Shown piece after piece: positions 8,373 to 17,166 of a DNA stretch of 64,000 bases. The stretch spans positions 62,001 through 126,000 of the forward strand of contig NZ_QQNB01000003.1 in the NCBI RefSeq assembly GCF_003345355.1, read 5' to 3'. The DNA comes from Sphingomonas aracearum. Its GTDB lineage: Bacteria > Pseudomonadota > Alphaproteobacteria > Sphingomonadales > Sphingomonadaceae. Each line of letters begins with the position of its first letter. The first letter of the stretch is position 1. Under the pieces are notes generated by a model, which did no database searches, was not told the DNA's origin, and worked only from the letters and a program-made list of their open reading frames with translations. A program made the position numbers and the translations under genes.

Positions 8373-8995
8373 TTCACCTCGATAGTACGGCCCGACTCAC
8401 CGGGAAAGCCGAGGAACAGCGCGTGGGCGAGGCGGCCGGCCGCAGCGCTCGCCTGTGCTTGCGGCGCGTTGACGTCCGCCGAGGTCTGCGCGCGGCCTTC
8501 CCACACCGCGGTGCCGTCCGACTGGCGGCGGATCTGCACGGCAAGCTCGGTGGTCACGATCTGGCGGCCGCGGCGCTCCTTGCCGATCGGCACGCCCACG
8601 CCGCCGCCAACGCCCACGCCGCTGCGCCGCCCGAACGAGGCGCCGCCCAGGCCCAGCCCCAGGCTGAAGGCCGGCGGGCGCGGCGGACCTTCGAGCACGC
8701 CGCGGTTGAACGAGACGACCGCAAGGTACTGCTCGCGAACATTGGGCACCGCTGCGGTATAGCCGTTGCGCAGCGCTTCCGTCTCGACGGCGGCGGCATA
8801 GGTCTTGAACTCGAGGCTCGGCGGGCCGCCGCCGGGCGCCGGCTCCACGCGGATCGTGCCGCGCTCGAACGGCTGGCCGGGATTCGCGATGTTGAAGCGG
8901 CTGACCTCCACCGGCCCGCTCGCACTTGTGGTGGTGCACGCCGCCAGTAGCGCCGCACCCGCCAGACCCGTCACTGCTCGCAGCTTCATGTTCAT
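8369..8995 (-). CDS. DUF4136 family outer-membrane-type lipoprotein
   Basis: 208 residues with a lipoprotein signal: KLRAVTGLAGAALLAAC, lipobox LLAAC, lipidated Cys near residue 20. The mature part matches the DUF4136 pattern, with a YAAAVETEALRNGY helix, a glycine-rich middle (GLGLGGASFGRRSG) and a C-terminal VQIRRQSDGTAVWEGRAQT strand followed by a helix. Function is unknown; members are small envelope lipoproteins. It is translationally coupled to the peptidase gene downstream. Confidence 0.78.
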   Translation of the reverse strand: MNMKLRAVTGLAGAALLAACTTTSASGPVEVSRFNIANPGQPFERGTIRVEPAPGGGPPSLEFKTYAAAVETEALRNGYTAAVPNVREQYLAVVSFNRGVLEGPPRPPAFSLGLGLGGASFGRRSGVGVGGGVGVPIGKERRGRQIVTTELAVQIRRQSDGTAVWEGRAQTSADVNAPQAQASAAAGRLAHALFLGFPGESGRTIEVK

Positions 8996-9071
8996 TCTCG
9001 TTCATGCCATCGTTGCGGGGATGTAACGCTCCACAAGCACGACGGGTTGCGTGCCCGCAAGGGCCTTTCCC

Positions 9072-9100
9072 TTGACTTGACCGATCGCCCTCACTAGGCG
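9072..9100 (+). promoter_or_regulatory. Candidate housekeeping promoter for the L36 gene
   Basis: TTGACT (9072-9077), a 17-bp spacer and TAGGCG (9095-9100), located 47 bp upstream of the L36 start codon. The same TTGACTTG...CTAG arrangement occurs upstream of rho, which supports it weakly. The -10 is poor by the Escherichia coli standard, so this is a tentative call. Confidence 0.4.
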
Positions 9101-9146
9101 GGCGCCTTCCTGCAAACAGCACCAGATTTAGAAAAGCGAATCGATC

Positions 9147-9272
9147 ATGAAGATCCGCAACAGCCTCAAGTCGCTCAAGGACCGGCATCGCGACAACCGC
9201 GTGATCCGCCGCCGCGGCCGCACCTATGTGATCAACAAGACCAACCGCCGCTTCAAGGCCCGCCAGGGCTGA
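9147..9272 (+). CDS. rpmJ: 50S ribosomal protein L36, cysteine-free (type B) form
   Basis: A 41-residue basic protein starting [17 protein letters not shown] and ending RRFKARQG. It is the L36 paralogue that lacks the four zinc-binding residues and carries the extended [14 protein letters not shown] insertion (YkgO-like, C-minus form). L36 sits in the large subunit near the peptidyl-transferase region. The cysteine-free form does not depend on zinc; in many alphaproteobacteria it is the only L36. The HAD hydrolase starts 5 bp after the stop. Confidence 0.95.
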   Translation: MKIRNSLKSLKDRHRDNRVIRRRGRTYVINKTNRRFKARQG

Positions 9273-9277
9273 ACAGC

Positions 9278-9895
9278 ATGCGGCCGACTGCCGTCGTCTT
9301 TGACGTCGGCAAGGTCCTGTTCGATTGGGACCCCAGGTTCCTGTACGAGCGCCTGATCGCCGACGATCGGGCGCTCGACGCGTTCCTGCGCGATGTCGTC
9401 ACGCATGACTGGCACTTCCAGCACGATGCGGGCCGCCCCTTCGCCGAAACCTCGGCGGAGCTCGTCGCCGCGCATCCCGAGCACGAAGCGCTGATCCGCG
9501 TCTTTGCCGAGCGTTTCAACGAGACGATCCCCGGCCCGATCGCGGGCATGCACGAGCTGGTCGCCGAGCTGGACCAAGCCGGCGTGCCCCTGTTCGCGAT
9601 CACCAACTTCTCGGGCGAGTTCTTCCCGCCGTTCCGCGCGGCCTGGCCGGCGCTGTTCGATCGCTTCCGCGACATCGTCGTTTCCGGGGACGAGAAGCTG
9701 GTGAAGCCCGACCCGGCGATCTTCCGCCTGGCGCTGGAGCGCTTCGGACTGGAGCCCCACGAAGCGGCGTTCCTCGACGACAATCCGGCGAACCACGCCG
9801 CCGCCGAGGCGATGGGCATCCACTCGCTGCTGTTCACGGGCGTGGAACAGGCGCGGGCCTGGCTGCGCGGGCTGGGGTTTCCGGTCCGCGGGTGA
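9278..9895 (+). CDS. HAD-superfamily hydrolase, YihX-like
   Basis: 205 residues with motif I FDVGKVLFDWD, motif II ITNFS, motif III lysine in KLVKPDPAIF and motif IV FLDDNPAN. The nucleophile aspartate is present, but the usual DxDGT is DVGKV. This is the FDxGxVL variant seen in YihX-type sugar phosphatases and epoxide-hydrolase N-domains, not the phosphoglycolate phosphatase type. The NxxGE stretch after ITN also resembles YihX. Substrate cannot be predicted. It follows L36 by 5 bp, so co-transcription is likely. Confidence 0.82.
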   Translation: MRPTAVVFDVGKVLFDWDPRFLYERLIADDRALDAFLRDVVTHDWHFQHDAGRPFAETSAELVAAHPEHEALIRVFAERFNETIPGPIAGMHELVAELDQAGVPLFAITNFSGEFFPPFRAAWPALFDRFRDIVVSGDEKLVKPDPAIFRLALERFGLEPHEAAFLDDNPANHAAAEAMGIHSLLFTGVEQARAWLRGLGFPVRG

Positions 9896-9967
9896 GCAGG
9901 TGTTGGTGCGTTGGAAGACCCGCCGCTCGCTGTAGCGCCGTTTCCGTTGCGCCCCCTTCTTACACTC

Positions 9968-10072
9968 CGTCATTTCGGCGCAGGCCGGAATCCACCGAGC
10001 CGCGGGCGCTCCATTCTCTCTCAGAACGCACACCTGGCCGCAGGGTGGATCCCGGCCTGCGCCGGGATGACG
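9968..10072. repeat. Imperfect inverted repeat with 28-bp arms
   Basis: The arm 9968-9995 (beginning CGTCATTTCGGCGCAGG) and the arm 10045-10072 are reverse complements with three mismatches, separated by a 49-bp centre. The sequence matches the type of dispersed repeat (CGTCATcccGGCGCAGG...) scattered between genes in sphingomonads and other proteobacteria. It lies between the convergent HAD hydrolase and pyruvate kinase genes, where it could form a bidirectional terminator-like hairpin. Confidence 0.7.
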
Positions 10073-10117
10073 GGTGGAAGTGGAGAGCGCATCACTCCCA
10101 ACGCCGTCGCCAGCCGC

Positions 10118-11590
10118 TCATTCCTCCGCCGCTTGCCCCTTGTAGCGCTCCAGCTCGTCGCCGGTGACGCGCACCACGTGCAGCACATTGGTGCTGCCCG
10201 GCGTGCGGAAGGGGACGCCGGCCATCAGGATCAGCCGGTCGCCCGCCCGGGCAAGGCCATGGCGCAGCGCCATGCGCTTCGACTTCGCCACCATCTCCTC
10301 GAACGACTCGACGTCGCGCGTGTGCACCGCATGCGCGCCCCATAGCAGGCCCAGGCGACGCGCCGTCTCCTGGCTGGGCGTGAGCACGAGGATCGGCACG
10401 CCCGGCCGCTCGCGCGCCACGCGCCGGGCGGTGGAGCCGGAGGTGGTGAAGCAGACAATGGCCGAGGCGGACACGGTGGCGGCGATCGTCTTGGCCGCTT
10501 CGGACAGCGCGTCGGCGGTGGTCGGATCGGAGCGGATCACGGTGAAGTGGATGCGATCGCCGTGCATCGGGTCGCCTTCCACCGACACGCCGATGGAGTT
10601 CATCATGGCCACCGATTCGATCGGCCACTTGCCCGCGGCGCTTTCCGCCGACAGCATGATCGCGTCCGCCCCGTCATAGATCGCGGTGGCAACGTCCGAC
10701 ACCTCCGCGCGCGTCGGCGAAGGCGACTCGATCATCGACTCGAGCATCTGCGTGGCGACGACCACCGGCTTGCCCTGGCGACGCGAGACCTCGACGATGC
10801 GCTTCTGCAAGGGCGGCACGGTTTGCGGCGGCAGCTCGACGCCGAGATCGCCGCGCGCGACCATCACGCCGTCGCAATTCTCGACGATCTCCTCCAGCCG
10901 GTCGATCGCCGCCGGCTTCTCAATCTTGGCTAGCAGCGCCGCCTTGCCGCCGATCAGCTTGCGCGCTTCGGCCAAGTCCTCCGGCCGCTGCACGAACGAC
11001 AGCGCGATCCAGTCGACGCCCTGGTCCACCGCAAAGGCAAGGTCGCTGCGGTCCTTGTCGGTGAGCGCCGCCATCGGCACCACCACGTCGGGCACGTTGA
11101 GGCCCTTGTTGTTGGACAGCGGCCCGCCGACCTCGACATTGGTGACGATGCGCTCCGCATCATGTTCCAGCACGCGCAGCACGAGCTTGCCGTCGTCCAG
11201 CAGCAAGCGCGCGCCCGGCTCGATCGCGGCGAAGATCTCCGGATGCGGCAGCTCGACGCGGGTTTCGTCGCCGGGGGTGGCATTCCGGTCCAGCGTGAAG
11301 CTGCTGTCCGTGTTCAAGGTCACGCGGCCGGCGGCGAACTTGCCGACGCGCAGCTTGGGGCCCTGAAGATCGGCGAGGATCGTGGTCGGCCGGCCGGTTT
11401 CCTGCTCCAGCGCGCGGATCGCCTGGATCACGGGCGCCTTGGAAGCCTGGTCGCCATGGCTCATGTTGATGCGGAACGCGTCGGCGCCCGCGGCGGAAAG
11501 CTGCGCGATCATCTCCGCGCTGTTGCTCGCCGGGCCCAGCGTGGCGAGCACGCGGACCTTGCGCGGACGAGGATGGAAGGCCTTGGTCAT
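10118..11590 (-). CDS. pyk: Pyruvate kinase
   Basis: 490 residues, full length. It has the N-terminal KVRVLATLGPAS strand, an FRINMSHG motif, the catalytic region KIEKPAAIDRLEEI with the catalytic lysine, MVARGDLGVELP and TQMLESM, then a C-terminal regulatory domain ending with the VLHVVRVTG strand. It converts phosphoenolpyruvate and ADP to pyruvate and ATP at the end of glycolysis or the Entner-Doudoroff pathway. It is transcribed divergently from the DUF1244 gene, with 76 bp between start codons and an AGGAG ribosome site. Confidence 0.96.
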   Translation of the reverse strand: MTKAFHPRPRKVRVLATLGPASNSAEMIAQLSAAGADAFRINMSHGDQASKAPVIQAIRALEQETGRPTTILADLQGPKLRVGKFAAGRVTLNTDSSFTLDRNATPGDETRVELPHPEIFAAIEPGARLLLDDGKLVLRVLEHDAERIVTNVEVGGPLSNNKGLNVPDVVVPMAALTDKDRSDLAFAVDQGVDWIALSFVQRPEDLAEARKLIGGKAALLAKIEKPAAIDRLEEIVENCDGVMVARGDLGVELPPQTVPPLQKRIVEVSRRQGKPVVVATQMLESMIESPSPTRAEVSDVATAIYDGADAIMLSAESAAGKWPIESVAMMNSIGVSVEGDPMHGDRIHFTVIRSDPTTADALSEAAKTIAATVSASAIVCFTTSGSTARRVARERPGVPILVLTPSQETARRLGLLWGAHAVHTRDVESFEEMVAKSKRMALRHGLARAGDRLILMAGVPFRTPGSTNVLHVVRVTGDELERYKGQAAEE

Positions 11591-11666
11591 GGGGAGGAGT
11601 CCTTGGCTTGTGCGCGGCCGGCTCTAATCGCTATCTCCCCGGGATCAACCCGGGAGCTGCACCGCC

Positions 11667-12056
11667 ATGACGCTGAACGAGATAGACGACGCCGTCGCCG
11701 CCAAGGCATTCCGCCGCCTGGTGCGCCATCTGCGCCACCGGTCGGACGCCCAGAACGTGGACCTGATGGGCCTGTCCGGCTTCTGCCGCAACTGCCTCGG
11801 CGACTGGCTCAGCGAGGCGAGCGACGGCGCCGTGACCAGGGAGCAGGGCCGCGAGGCGGTCTATGGCATGCCGTACGGCGAATGGAAGGCGAACCACCAG
11901 CAGCCGGCGAGCGACGAGCAGGTCGCGCGGATGAACGCGTCGCTGGAGAAGAACCGGCCCGATCCGGGCGACATGGACGAGGAACTCGACGAGGCGCTGG
12001 ACGAATCCTTCCCGGCCAGCGACCCGCCGGCGATCACCGAGCCGGGGCGCGGATGA
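11667..12056 (+). CDS. DUF1244 family protein with acidic SFPASDPPA tail
   Basis: 129 residues. Residues 1-90 fit DUF1244: RLVRHLRHRSDAQNVDLMGLSGFCRNCL with two cysteines, then EAVYGMPYGEWKANHQ. The C-terminal 35 residues (MDEELDEALDESFPASDPPAIT) are an acidic extension. That tail motif also occurs as a stand-alone module in small bacterial proteins, so this looks like a composite. Function is unknown. It is probably expressed alone; a hairpin lies at 12103-12132. Confidence 0.75.
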   Translation: MTLNEIDDAVAAKAFRRLVRHLRHRSDAQNVDLMGLSGFCRNCLGDWLSEASDGAVTREQGREAVYGMPYGEWKANHQQPASDEQVARMNASLEKNRPDPGDMDEELDEALDESFPASDPPAITEPGRG

Positions 12057-12102
12057 GTCTTTGGGTTGAGACGCGAACGGTTAAGCATTAGAGCCGCCCG
12101 CC

Positions 12103-12132
12103 TGCCGGTGGCGGGAAACCGCTCCACCGGCA
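12103..12132 (+). terminator. Hairpin downstream of the DUF1244 gene
   Basis: TGCCGGTGG (12103-12111) pairs with CCACCGGCA (12124-12132) across a 12-nt loop that can itself pair (GCGG/CCGC). No U-run follows, only CTCATTTC. It is a terminator-like hairpin before gapR, but it could instead be part of the gapR leader. Confidence 0.4.
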
Positions 12133-12187
12133 CTCATTTCAGGATCGGGAAAGGGCAGCGGAGCGATCCGCGGCGGGGGTGAAGCAT

Positions 12188-12454
12188 ATGGCGGAAGAGC
12201 GTGGCGAAGGCATGGGCGGCGGTCATGTCGCGGCGGACGAGCTGCGGCTGCTGATCGAGCGGGCCGAGCGGCTGGAAGAAGAGAAAAAGGGCATCCAGGA
12301 CGACATCAAGGACGTCTTCGCGGAAGCCAAGGGCCGCGGCTACGATCCGAAGGCGATGAAGAAGATCCTGTCCATCCGCAAGAAGAAGCGCGAGGAATAT
12401 CAGGAGGAAGAGGCGATCCTGGAAACCTATCTCCAGGCGTTGGGGATGCTCTGA
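12188..12454 (+). CDS. gapR: GapR-family nucleoid-associated protein (DUF2312)
   Basis: 88 residues, mostly predicted coiled coil, with the family core [20 protein letters not shown], then [26 protein letters not shown] and a basic [18 protein letters not shown] end. In Caulobacter GapR forms tetramers that clamp overtwisted DNA ahead of replication and transcription. The ATG at 12188 was chosen because it gives the usual length; a GTG at 12179 is possible. Confidence 0.93.
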   Translation: MAEERGEGMGGGHVAADELRLLIERAERLEEEKKGIQDDIKDVFAEAKGRGYDPKAMKKILSIRKKKREEYQEEEAILETYLQALGML

Positions 12455-12498
12455 AGAGGCAAGAGCCTTTCGTAACCGGTCTGCGATAGGCTCGGTCC

Positions 12499-12771
12499 AT
12501 GCCGGTCTTGCTGATGTTGATGCTGGCGGCGGTGAATGCCGCCACCATCGCGTGCTTCGCGATCGACAAGTCGCGTGCGGTTTCCGGTGGCTGGCGGTTG
12601 CGGGAGTCCACGCTCCTAGGCCTTGCCGCGCTTGGCGGCTCGCCCGGCGTTGTATGGGCGCGCCGCCACTATCGCCACAAGACACGCAAGCAACCGTTCG
12701 CCACCCAATTGGACGTCATTGCCATGGTGCATGTCGGCCTTGCAGGCGGGCTGCTGATCGCGCTTCTTTGA
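12499..12771 (+). CDS. DUF1294 family small membrane protein
   Basis: 90 residues with two hydrophobic segments (residues 3-20 and about 72-90). Between them is the family signature FAIDKSRA, then WRLRESTLLGLAALGGSPG and RHKTRKQPF. Function is unknown. In other proteins the same module is found fused after a cold-shock domain, which is absent here. Confidence 0.85.
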   Translation: MPVLLMLMLAAVNAATIACFAIDKSRAVSGGWRLRESTLLGLAALGGSPGVVWARRHYRHKTRKQPFATQLDVIAMVHVGLAGGLLIALL

Positions 12772-12833
12772 CGATTGCGCGGGATCGTTCCCCCACGGCG
12801 CCGGTTCTCCCTGCCTCAAGACAGGAGGCAGGA

Positions 12834-13505
12834 ATGCAAGACCAGGCGATCGAAGCGGTGTTGTTCGATCTCGACGGCACGCTGGTGGACAGCAACGAAC
12901 TGCACGTCGCCGCCTGGGCACAGGTGTTCGAAGGCGCGGGCCACGCCATCCCGGCGGAGGTGATCCGCGGACAGATCGGCAAGGGTGGCGATAATCTGGT
13001 GCCCGCCTTGCTGCCCGACCTCGCCGAGGAGGCGCAGGAGGAACTCGCCGACGAGCATGGCCGCCTGTTCAAGCAGGCCTTTATCGACCGGGTGATCCCG
13101 TTTCCGGATGCCGCGGCGCTCCTCCGCCGTGTCCGGCAAACGGGCGCGAAGGTGGTGCTCGCCTCCTCTGCCAGCGGCGAGGAGCTCGATCACTATGTCG
13201 AATTGCTCGGCGTGGGCGATGTGATCTCCGCGACCACCAGCACGGACGACGTGGGTGCATCCAAGCCGGCGCCCGACATCTTCGCCGTCGCCCTGAAGAA
13301 GGCCGCCGTCGCGCCGGACCGCGCGGTGGCGGTGGGCGACACGCCGTATGACGCCGAATCGGCGGGCCGCGCCGGCGTGCGCACCGTGGGCGTGCTGTCC
13401 GGCGGCTTTGCCGAGTCCGCCCTGCGCGAGGCCGGCGCGGTGGCGATCTACCGCGATGTGGCGGAGCTGCTGGCGAGATTCGAGGAATCGTTGCTGGCAG
13501 GGTGA
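12834..13505 (+). CDS. HAD-superfamily phosphatase (beta-phosphoglucomutase/Gph-like)
   Basis: 223 residues with a complete HAD signature: FDLDGTLVDSNELH (nucleophile and acid/base Asp), a helical cap, ASSASGEELD (motif II Ser), KPAPDIF (motif III Lys) and VGDTPYDAESA (motif IV acids). It is predicted to be a cytoplasmic phosphatase or phosphomutase; the substrate is not deducible. The ATG at 12834 follows an AGGAGGCAGG ribosome site; the frame upstream has no family similarity. Confidence 0.87.
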   Translation: MQDQAIEAVLFDLDGTLVDSNELHVAAWAQVFEGAGHAIPAEVIRGQIGKGGDNLVPALLPDLAEEAQEELADEHGRLFKQAFIDRVIPFPDAAALLRRVRQTGAKVVLASSASGEELDHYVELLGVGDVISATTSTDDVGASKPAPDIFAVALKKAAVAPDRAVAVGDTPYDAESAGRAGVRTVGVLSGGFAESALREAGAVAIYRDVAELLARFEESLLAG

Positions 13506-13588
13506 CCGGCCGGGCCCCGGGGTGGGTGTTTGCCGTCGGGGCGATTAGCGGGCACCATCTCCCTCTGCGATCCCGGGGGTGATGTTCG

Positions 13589-14320
13589 ATGCTGGCGCTT
13601 GCCTTGATAGCTGTCCTGCAAACCGGGGCCGCGAACGTTGAGACCGACTGCCTGGTCGAGCGATCCCCCGCCAGCAAGGAGGAACGCGAGATTTCCCGCG
13701 CCGGATGGGCGAGGACGACCAAGGCCGCGCGGGCATTCGGCGCGAGGATGCAGGTGCAGCCCGAAGCAACGGCGCTGCCGGCAGGGCTGGATGCCGCGTT
13801 CCGCTCCGGTTTCGTTGGCGTATCGTTCGTCCTTACCGCGGAGGGGCGGGTGCGTGATTGCACGGTTGCGGTTTCCAGCGGCATCCCCGCTCTGGATGAC
13901 GCAAGCTGCGCCCTTCTCCTCAGGCATGGCGTGGCGCAGCCGAAGATGGTCGCCGGCGCGCCGGTGAACTCCAGCGTGCGCGTCGGCGTGCTGTGGCATC
14001 GCTCGCCGAACCCCGACGATCGCGCGCGCTGCGGCGGCAGCGGCGGTGCGGTGCCGGTGATCGGCCCCGACCTCTTTGCCACCCGCTATTTCGCCGGGCG
14101 ACGTCTGCCTGACGGCAAGGCCGTGATGCTGCGCTTGGCCGTGTCGGCCGGGGGCATACCGGGCGAGTGCCGCGTCGTGGCCGCCACCGCCGCCCCTGAG
14201 TTCGGCGAGCGAGCGTGCCTCGCCGCGGTGGAGACGATGCGGTTCCTGCCAGCAGTCGACCAGCAGGGCCGCTTCGTGCCGGCGATCGCCACGCGCGTGG
14301 TGCATTTCACCCAACGCTGA
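13589..14320 (+). CDS. Exported protein with two TonB_C-like domains
   Basis: 243 residues with a short hydrophobic N-terminus (MLALALIAVLQTGAANVE) likely to be a signal peptide. Two modules follow that each resemble the TonB C-terminal fold: about 70-130 (GVSFVLTAEGRVRDCTVAVSSG, then ALDDASCALL) and about 165-240 (VMLRLAVSAGGIPGECRVVAAT, then FGERACLAAVETMRF). Each has the V-x-G-x-V-x-x-C strand and a paired cysteine. There is no proline-rich spacer or TolR/ExbD partner gene nearby, so it is not a classical energy transducer. Role unknown. Confidence 0.65.
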   Translation: MLALALIAVLQTGAANVETDCLVERSPASKEEREISRAGWARTTKAARAFGARMQVQPEATALPAGLDAAFRSGFVGVSFVLTAEGRVRDCTVAVSSGIPALDDASCALLLRHGVAQPKMVAGAPVNSSVRVGVLWHRSPNPDDRARCGGSGGAVPVIGPDLFATRYFAGRRLPDGKAVMLRLAVSAGGIPGECRVVAATAAPEFGERACLAAVETMRFLPAVDQQGRFVPAIATRVVHFTQR

Positions 14321-14323
14321 GCG

Positions 14324-15787
14324 TCAGCCAGCCTCGCTCGCCGCGGTGGTCCAGCCGAGGCGCGGGATGGTGATGGAGCGCTTGCCAGACAGGTCGATGC
14401 GGGTGACGAACAGCTCGCGGTTCTCGATGTTGGCGATCAGCCGGCGGACGCGGCCCAGGCTGCTGGTGCCGTAGGTTTCCGCCAGTTGCGCGTCGGACGG
14501 GCACGGCTCGCCCTCCCGCGCGGCGCGGGCGACGAGCAGGAAGGCGCCGATCATGTCGTCCGGCAGGGTATCGGCCAGCGCCATCGCTTCGGCCCATTCG
14601 GGCGCGGCGACATCGAAGATGCCGGCACGCGCCGCGGACAGCCGGCGGGTGAAAGCGGGCAGGTCCAGCGGCGGCCTGGCGAGCCCGGCCATGCGGCAGC
14701 GGACGCCGAAGTCCTGGAAGAGCACGGAGGCGGGCCGGCTCGCCGCATCCGCATCGGCAACGATCGCGCGCAGCACCTCGGCGGTGATCGCCTCCACCTC
14801 GTCGTCCGACTTGTCGGGCAGGGGGGCGAGGCCGGGTTGCGGCGCCGGGCGCTCGATCGTGCCGAGCAGTTCGTCCGCGGGCACGCGGCGCGGGCGGCTT
14901 TCGAAGTTCATCGGCAGCGTCGGCGCCTCCTCCGGCGGGGGCGCGAAGATCAGTTCTGCCAAATTCTCCGCCGGCGCGGTTGGTAGCGGGGTGAGCTTGG
15001 GACTGCCGCTGCGCGCGGAGGTTTCCACCGCGCCGATGCGCACGGTCAGCGGGCGGCGCGACACCGCGGGGCCGAGCGCCAGGAAGGTGCCGCGCGCCAG
15101 GTCGCGGATCGCCTCGGCCTGGCGGCGCTCCATGCCGAGCAGGTCCGCCGCGCGTGCCATGTCGATGTCGAGAAAGGTGCGGCCCATCAGGAAATTGGAT
15201 GCCTCCGCCGCGACGTTCTTAGCGAGCTTGGCCAGCCGCTGGGTGGCGATCACGCCGGCCAGCCCGCGCTTGCGGCCGCGGCACATCAGGTTGGTCATCG
15301 CCGACAGCGAGGCGCGGCGCACTTCCTCCGCCACTTCGCCGCCCGTTGTCGGCGCGAACAGTTGCGCCTCGTCCACCACGACGAGCGCAGGATACCAATG
15401 CTCGCGCGGCGCATCGAACAGCGCCGACAGGAACGCGGCGGCGCAGCGCATCTGGCCCTCCGCCTCCAGCCCTTCGAGGCTGAGCACGACGGACGCGCGA
15501 TGTTCGCGCAGGCGCGCGGCGATGCGGCCGATCTCCGGCACCGAATAGTCGGAGGCCTCCACCACCACATGGCCATAGGCCTGCGACAGGGTGACAAAAT
15601 CACCTTCGGGATCGATCACCACCTGCTGCACCTGCCCCGCCGAACGCTCCAGCAGGCGGCGCAGGAGGTGCGACTTTCCGGACCCCGAATTGCCCTGCAC
15701 GAGCAGGCGGGTGGCGAGCAGTTCCTCGAGATCCATGGTCACGGGGCTGCCGCGCTCGTCGGCCCCCATGTCTACGCTGACGGTCAT
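14324..15787 (-). CDS. HerA/DUF87-type ATP-binding protein with C-terminal helical region
   Basis: 487 residues. A HerA-like ATPase core has Walker A GNSGSGKS (residues 32-39), VIDPEGDF, Walker B ALVVVDEAQLF and a conserved arginine-rich sensor region (RGRKRGLAGVIATQR). A proline-rich linker (about 270-330) leads to a C-terminal part with an HTH-like YGTSSLGRVRRLIANIENREL element. Such proteins are hexameric DNA-translocase-fold ATPases. HerA usually pairs with the NurA nuclease, which is not present here. It ends 3 bp from the convergent TonB_C-like gene. Confidence 0.8.
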   Translation of the reverse strand: MTVSVDMGADERGSPVTMDLEELLATRLLVQGNSGSGKSHLLRRLLERSAGQVQQVVIDPEGDFVTLSQAYGHVVVEASDYSVPEIGRIAARLREHRASVVLSLEGLEAEGQMRCAAAFLSALFDAPREHWYPALVVVDEAQLFAPTTGGEVAEEVRRASLSAMTNLMCRGRKRGLAGVIATQRLAKLAKNVAAEASNFLMGRTFLDIDMARAADLLGMERRQAEAIRDLARGTFLALGPAVSRRPLTVRIGAVETSARSGSPKLTPLPTAPAENLAELIFAPPPEEAPTLPMNFESRPRRVPADELLGTIERPAPQPGLAPLPDKSDDEVEAITAEVLRAIVADADAASRPASVLFQDFGVRCRMAGLARPPLDLPAFTRRLSAARAGIFDVAAPEWAEAMALADTLPDDMIGAFLLVARAAREGEPCPSDAQLAETYGTSSLGRVRRLIANIENRELFVTRIDLSGKRSITIPRLGWTTAASEAG

Positions 15788-15904
15788 CGCCGAGGCGTTT
15801 GGCCGATGGAGGGGCAGGGGAGCAAGAGCGACGTGGCTCGGTCTGGCGAAAATGGGCCAAGCGCCCTAAAGGCTTGACCACGATCCGTCACAACAGAGCG
15901 ACCC

Positions 15905-16648
15905 ATGGCAGGCCATTCCAAGTTCAAGAACATCATGCATCGCAAGGGCGCGCAGGACAAGAAGCGCTCCGGCATGTTCTCCAAGCTCTCGCGAGAGATC
16001 ACCGTGGCGGCCAAGATGGGCCTGCCCGATCCGGACATGAACCCGCGCCTGCGCGCCGCGGTGAACGCCGCCAAGGCGCAGTCCATGCCCAAGGACAACA
16101 TCCAGCGCGCGATCGACAAGGCGGCCCGCGGCGACACCGAGAATTACGAAGAGATCCGCTACGAAGGCTTCGGCCCGGGCGGCGTGTCGCTCATCATCGA
16201 GGCCCTGTCCGACAATCGCAACCGCACCGCCACCAACGTGCGCACCGCCGTGTCCAAGAACGGCGGAAACCTGGGCGCCTCCGGCTCGGTGAGCCATGGC
16301 TTCGACCGCATGGGCCTGATCAGCTATCCGGCGAGCGCCGGCGATGCGGAAAAGGTGTTCGAGGCGGCGCTGGAGGCCGGCGCGGAGGACGTGACGTCCA
16401 GCGAGGACGGCCACGAGATCTGGACCTCCAACGAATCGCTGCACGAAGTGGTGACGGCGATCACCCCGGTGCTGGGCGAGCCGGAAGGCGCCAAGCTCGC
16501 CTGGCGGCCGCAAACGATGGTCGAGGTGGGCGAGGACGATGCGGCGACTTTGTTCAAGCTGATCGACGCGCTCGACGACGACGACGACGTGCAGACCGTG
16601 TGGGGCAATTACGAGGTATCCGACGCGGTGATGGAGAAGCTGGGCTGA
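15905..16648 (+). CDS. yebC: YebC/PmpR (TACO1) family protein
   Basis: 247 residues, full length, beginning with the invariant [20 protein letters not shown] and containing ITVAAKMG, the [10 protein letters not shown]-type helix and the [10 protein letters not shown] strand. YebC proteins were long annotated as DNA-binding regulators. More recent work implicates the TACO1/YebC family in translation of polyproline-rich messages. It sits 1 bp upstream of ruvC, the common bacterial yebC-ruvCA arrangement. Confidence 0.95.
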   Translation: MAGHSKFKNIMHRKGAQDKKRSGMFSKLSREITVAAKMGLPDPDMNPRLRAAVNAAKAQSMPKDNIQRAIDKAARGDTENYEEIRYEGFGPGGVSLIIEALSDNRNRTATNVRTAVSKNGGNLGASGSVSHGFDRMGLISYPASAGDAEKVFEAALEAGAEDVTSSEDGHEIWTSNESLHEVVTAITPVLGEPEGAKLAWRPQTMVEVGEDDAATLFKLIDALDDDDDVQTVWGNYEVSDAVMEKLG

Positions 16649-16649
16649 G

Positions 16650-17165
16650 ATGGTCATTCTCGGCCTCGATCCGGGCCTTGGCACCACCGGCTGGGGCCTG
16701 ATCCATGCCGAGGGCAATCGCCTGCGCCATGTCGCCAACGGCCAGATCAAGACCGAGACGACCATGCCGCTGCCGCGCCGCCTCGCCAATCTCTTCGACG
16801 CGCTGGGCGAGGTGATCCGCACCGAGCGGCCGGAAACGGCAGCGGCGGAGGAGGTACTGGGCAACAGCAACGCACAATCGACGCTGAAGCTCGGCCAGGC
16901 GCGCGGCGTGGTGCTGCTCGCCGCCGCCACCGCCGGGCTGGTGATCGGGGAATACCATCCCAGTGTCGTGAAAAAGGCGGTGGTCGGCACGGGCGGTGCC
17001 GAGAAGCGCCAGATCCAGGCGATGGTGGGCCACCTGCTGCCGGGGGTGAAGCTCGCCGGGCCGGACGCCGCCGACGCGCTGGCGGTGGCGATCACGCATG
17101 CGCACCATCTCGCCAGTCGTGACGGCATGATGCGCCGCGCGACGGTGATGGCGGGCGGGCGCTGA
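16650..17165 (+). CDS. ruvC: Crossover junction endodeoxyribonuclease RuvC
   Basis: 171 residues. The catalytic acids are visible: Asp7 in [11 protein letters not shown], Glu67 in [10 protein letters not shown], and Asp139 and Asp142 in [14 protein letters not shown]. It resolves Holliday junctions by symmetric nicking with RuvAB. It lies 1 bp after yebC and 1 bp before ruvA, so all three are co-expressed. Confidence 0.96.
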   Translation: MVILGLDPGLGTTGWGLIHAEGNRLRHVANGQIKTETTMPLPRRLANLFDALGEVIRTERPETAAAEEVLGNSNAQSTLKLGQARGVVLLAAATAGLVIGEYHPSVVKKAVVGTGGAEKRQIQAMVGHLLPGVKLAGPDAADALAVAITHAHHLASRDGMMRRATVMAGGR

Positions 17166-17166
17166 C

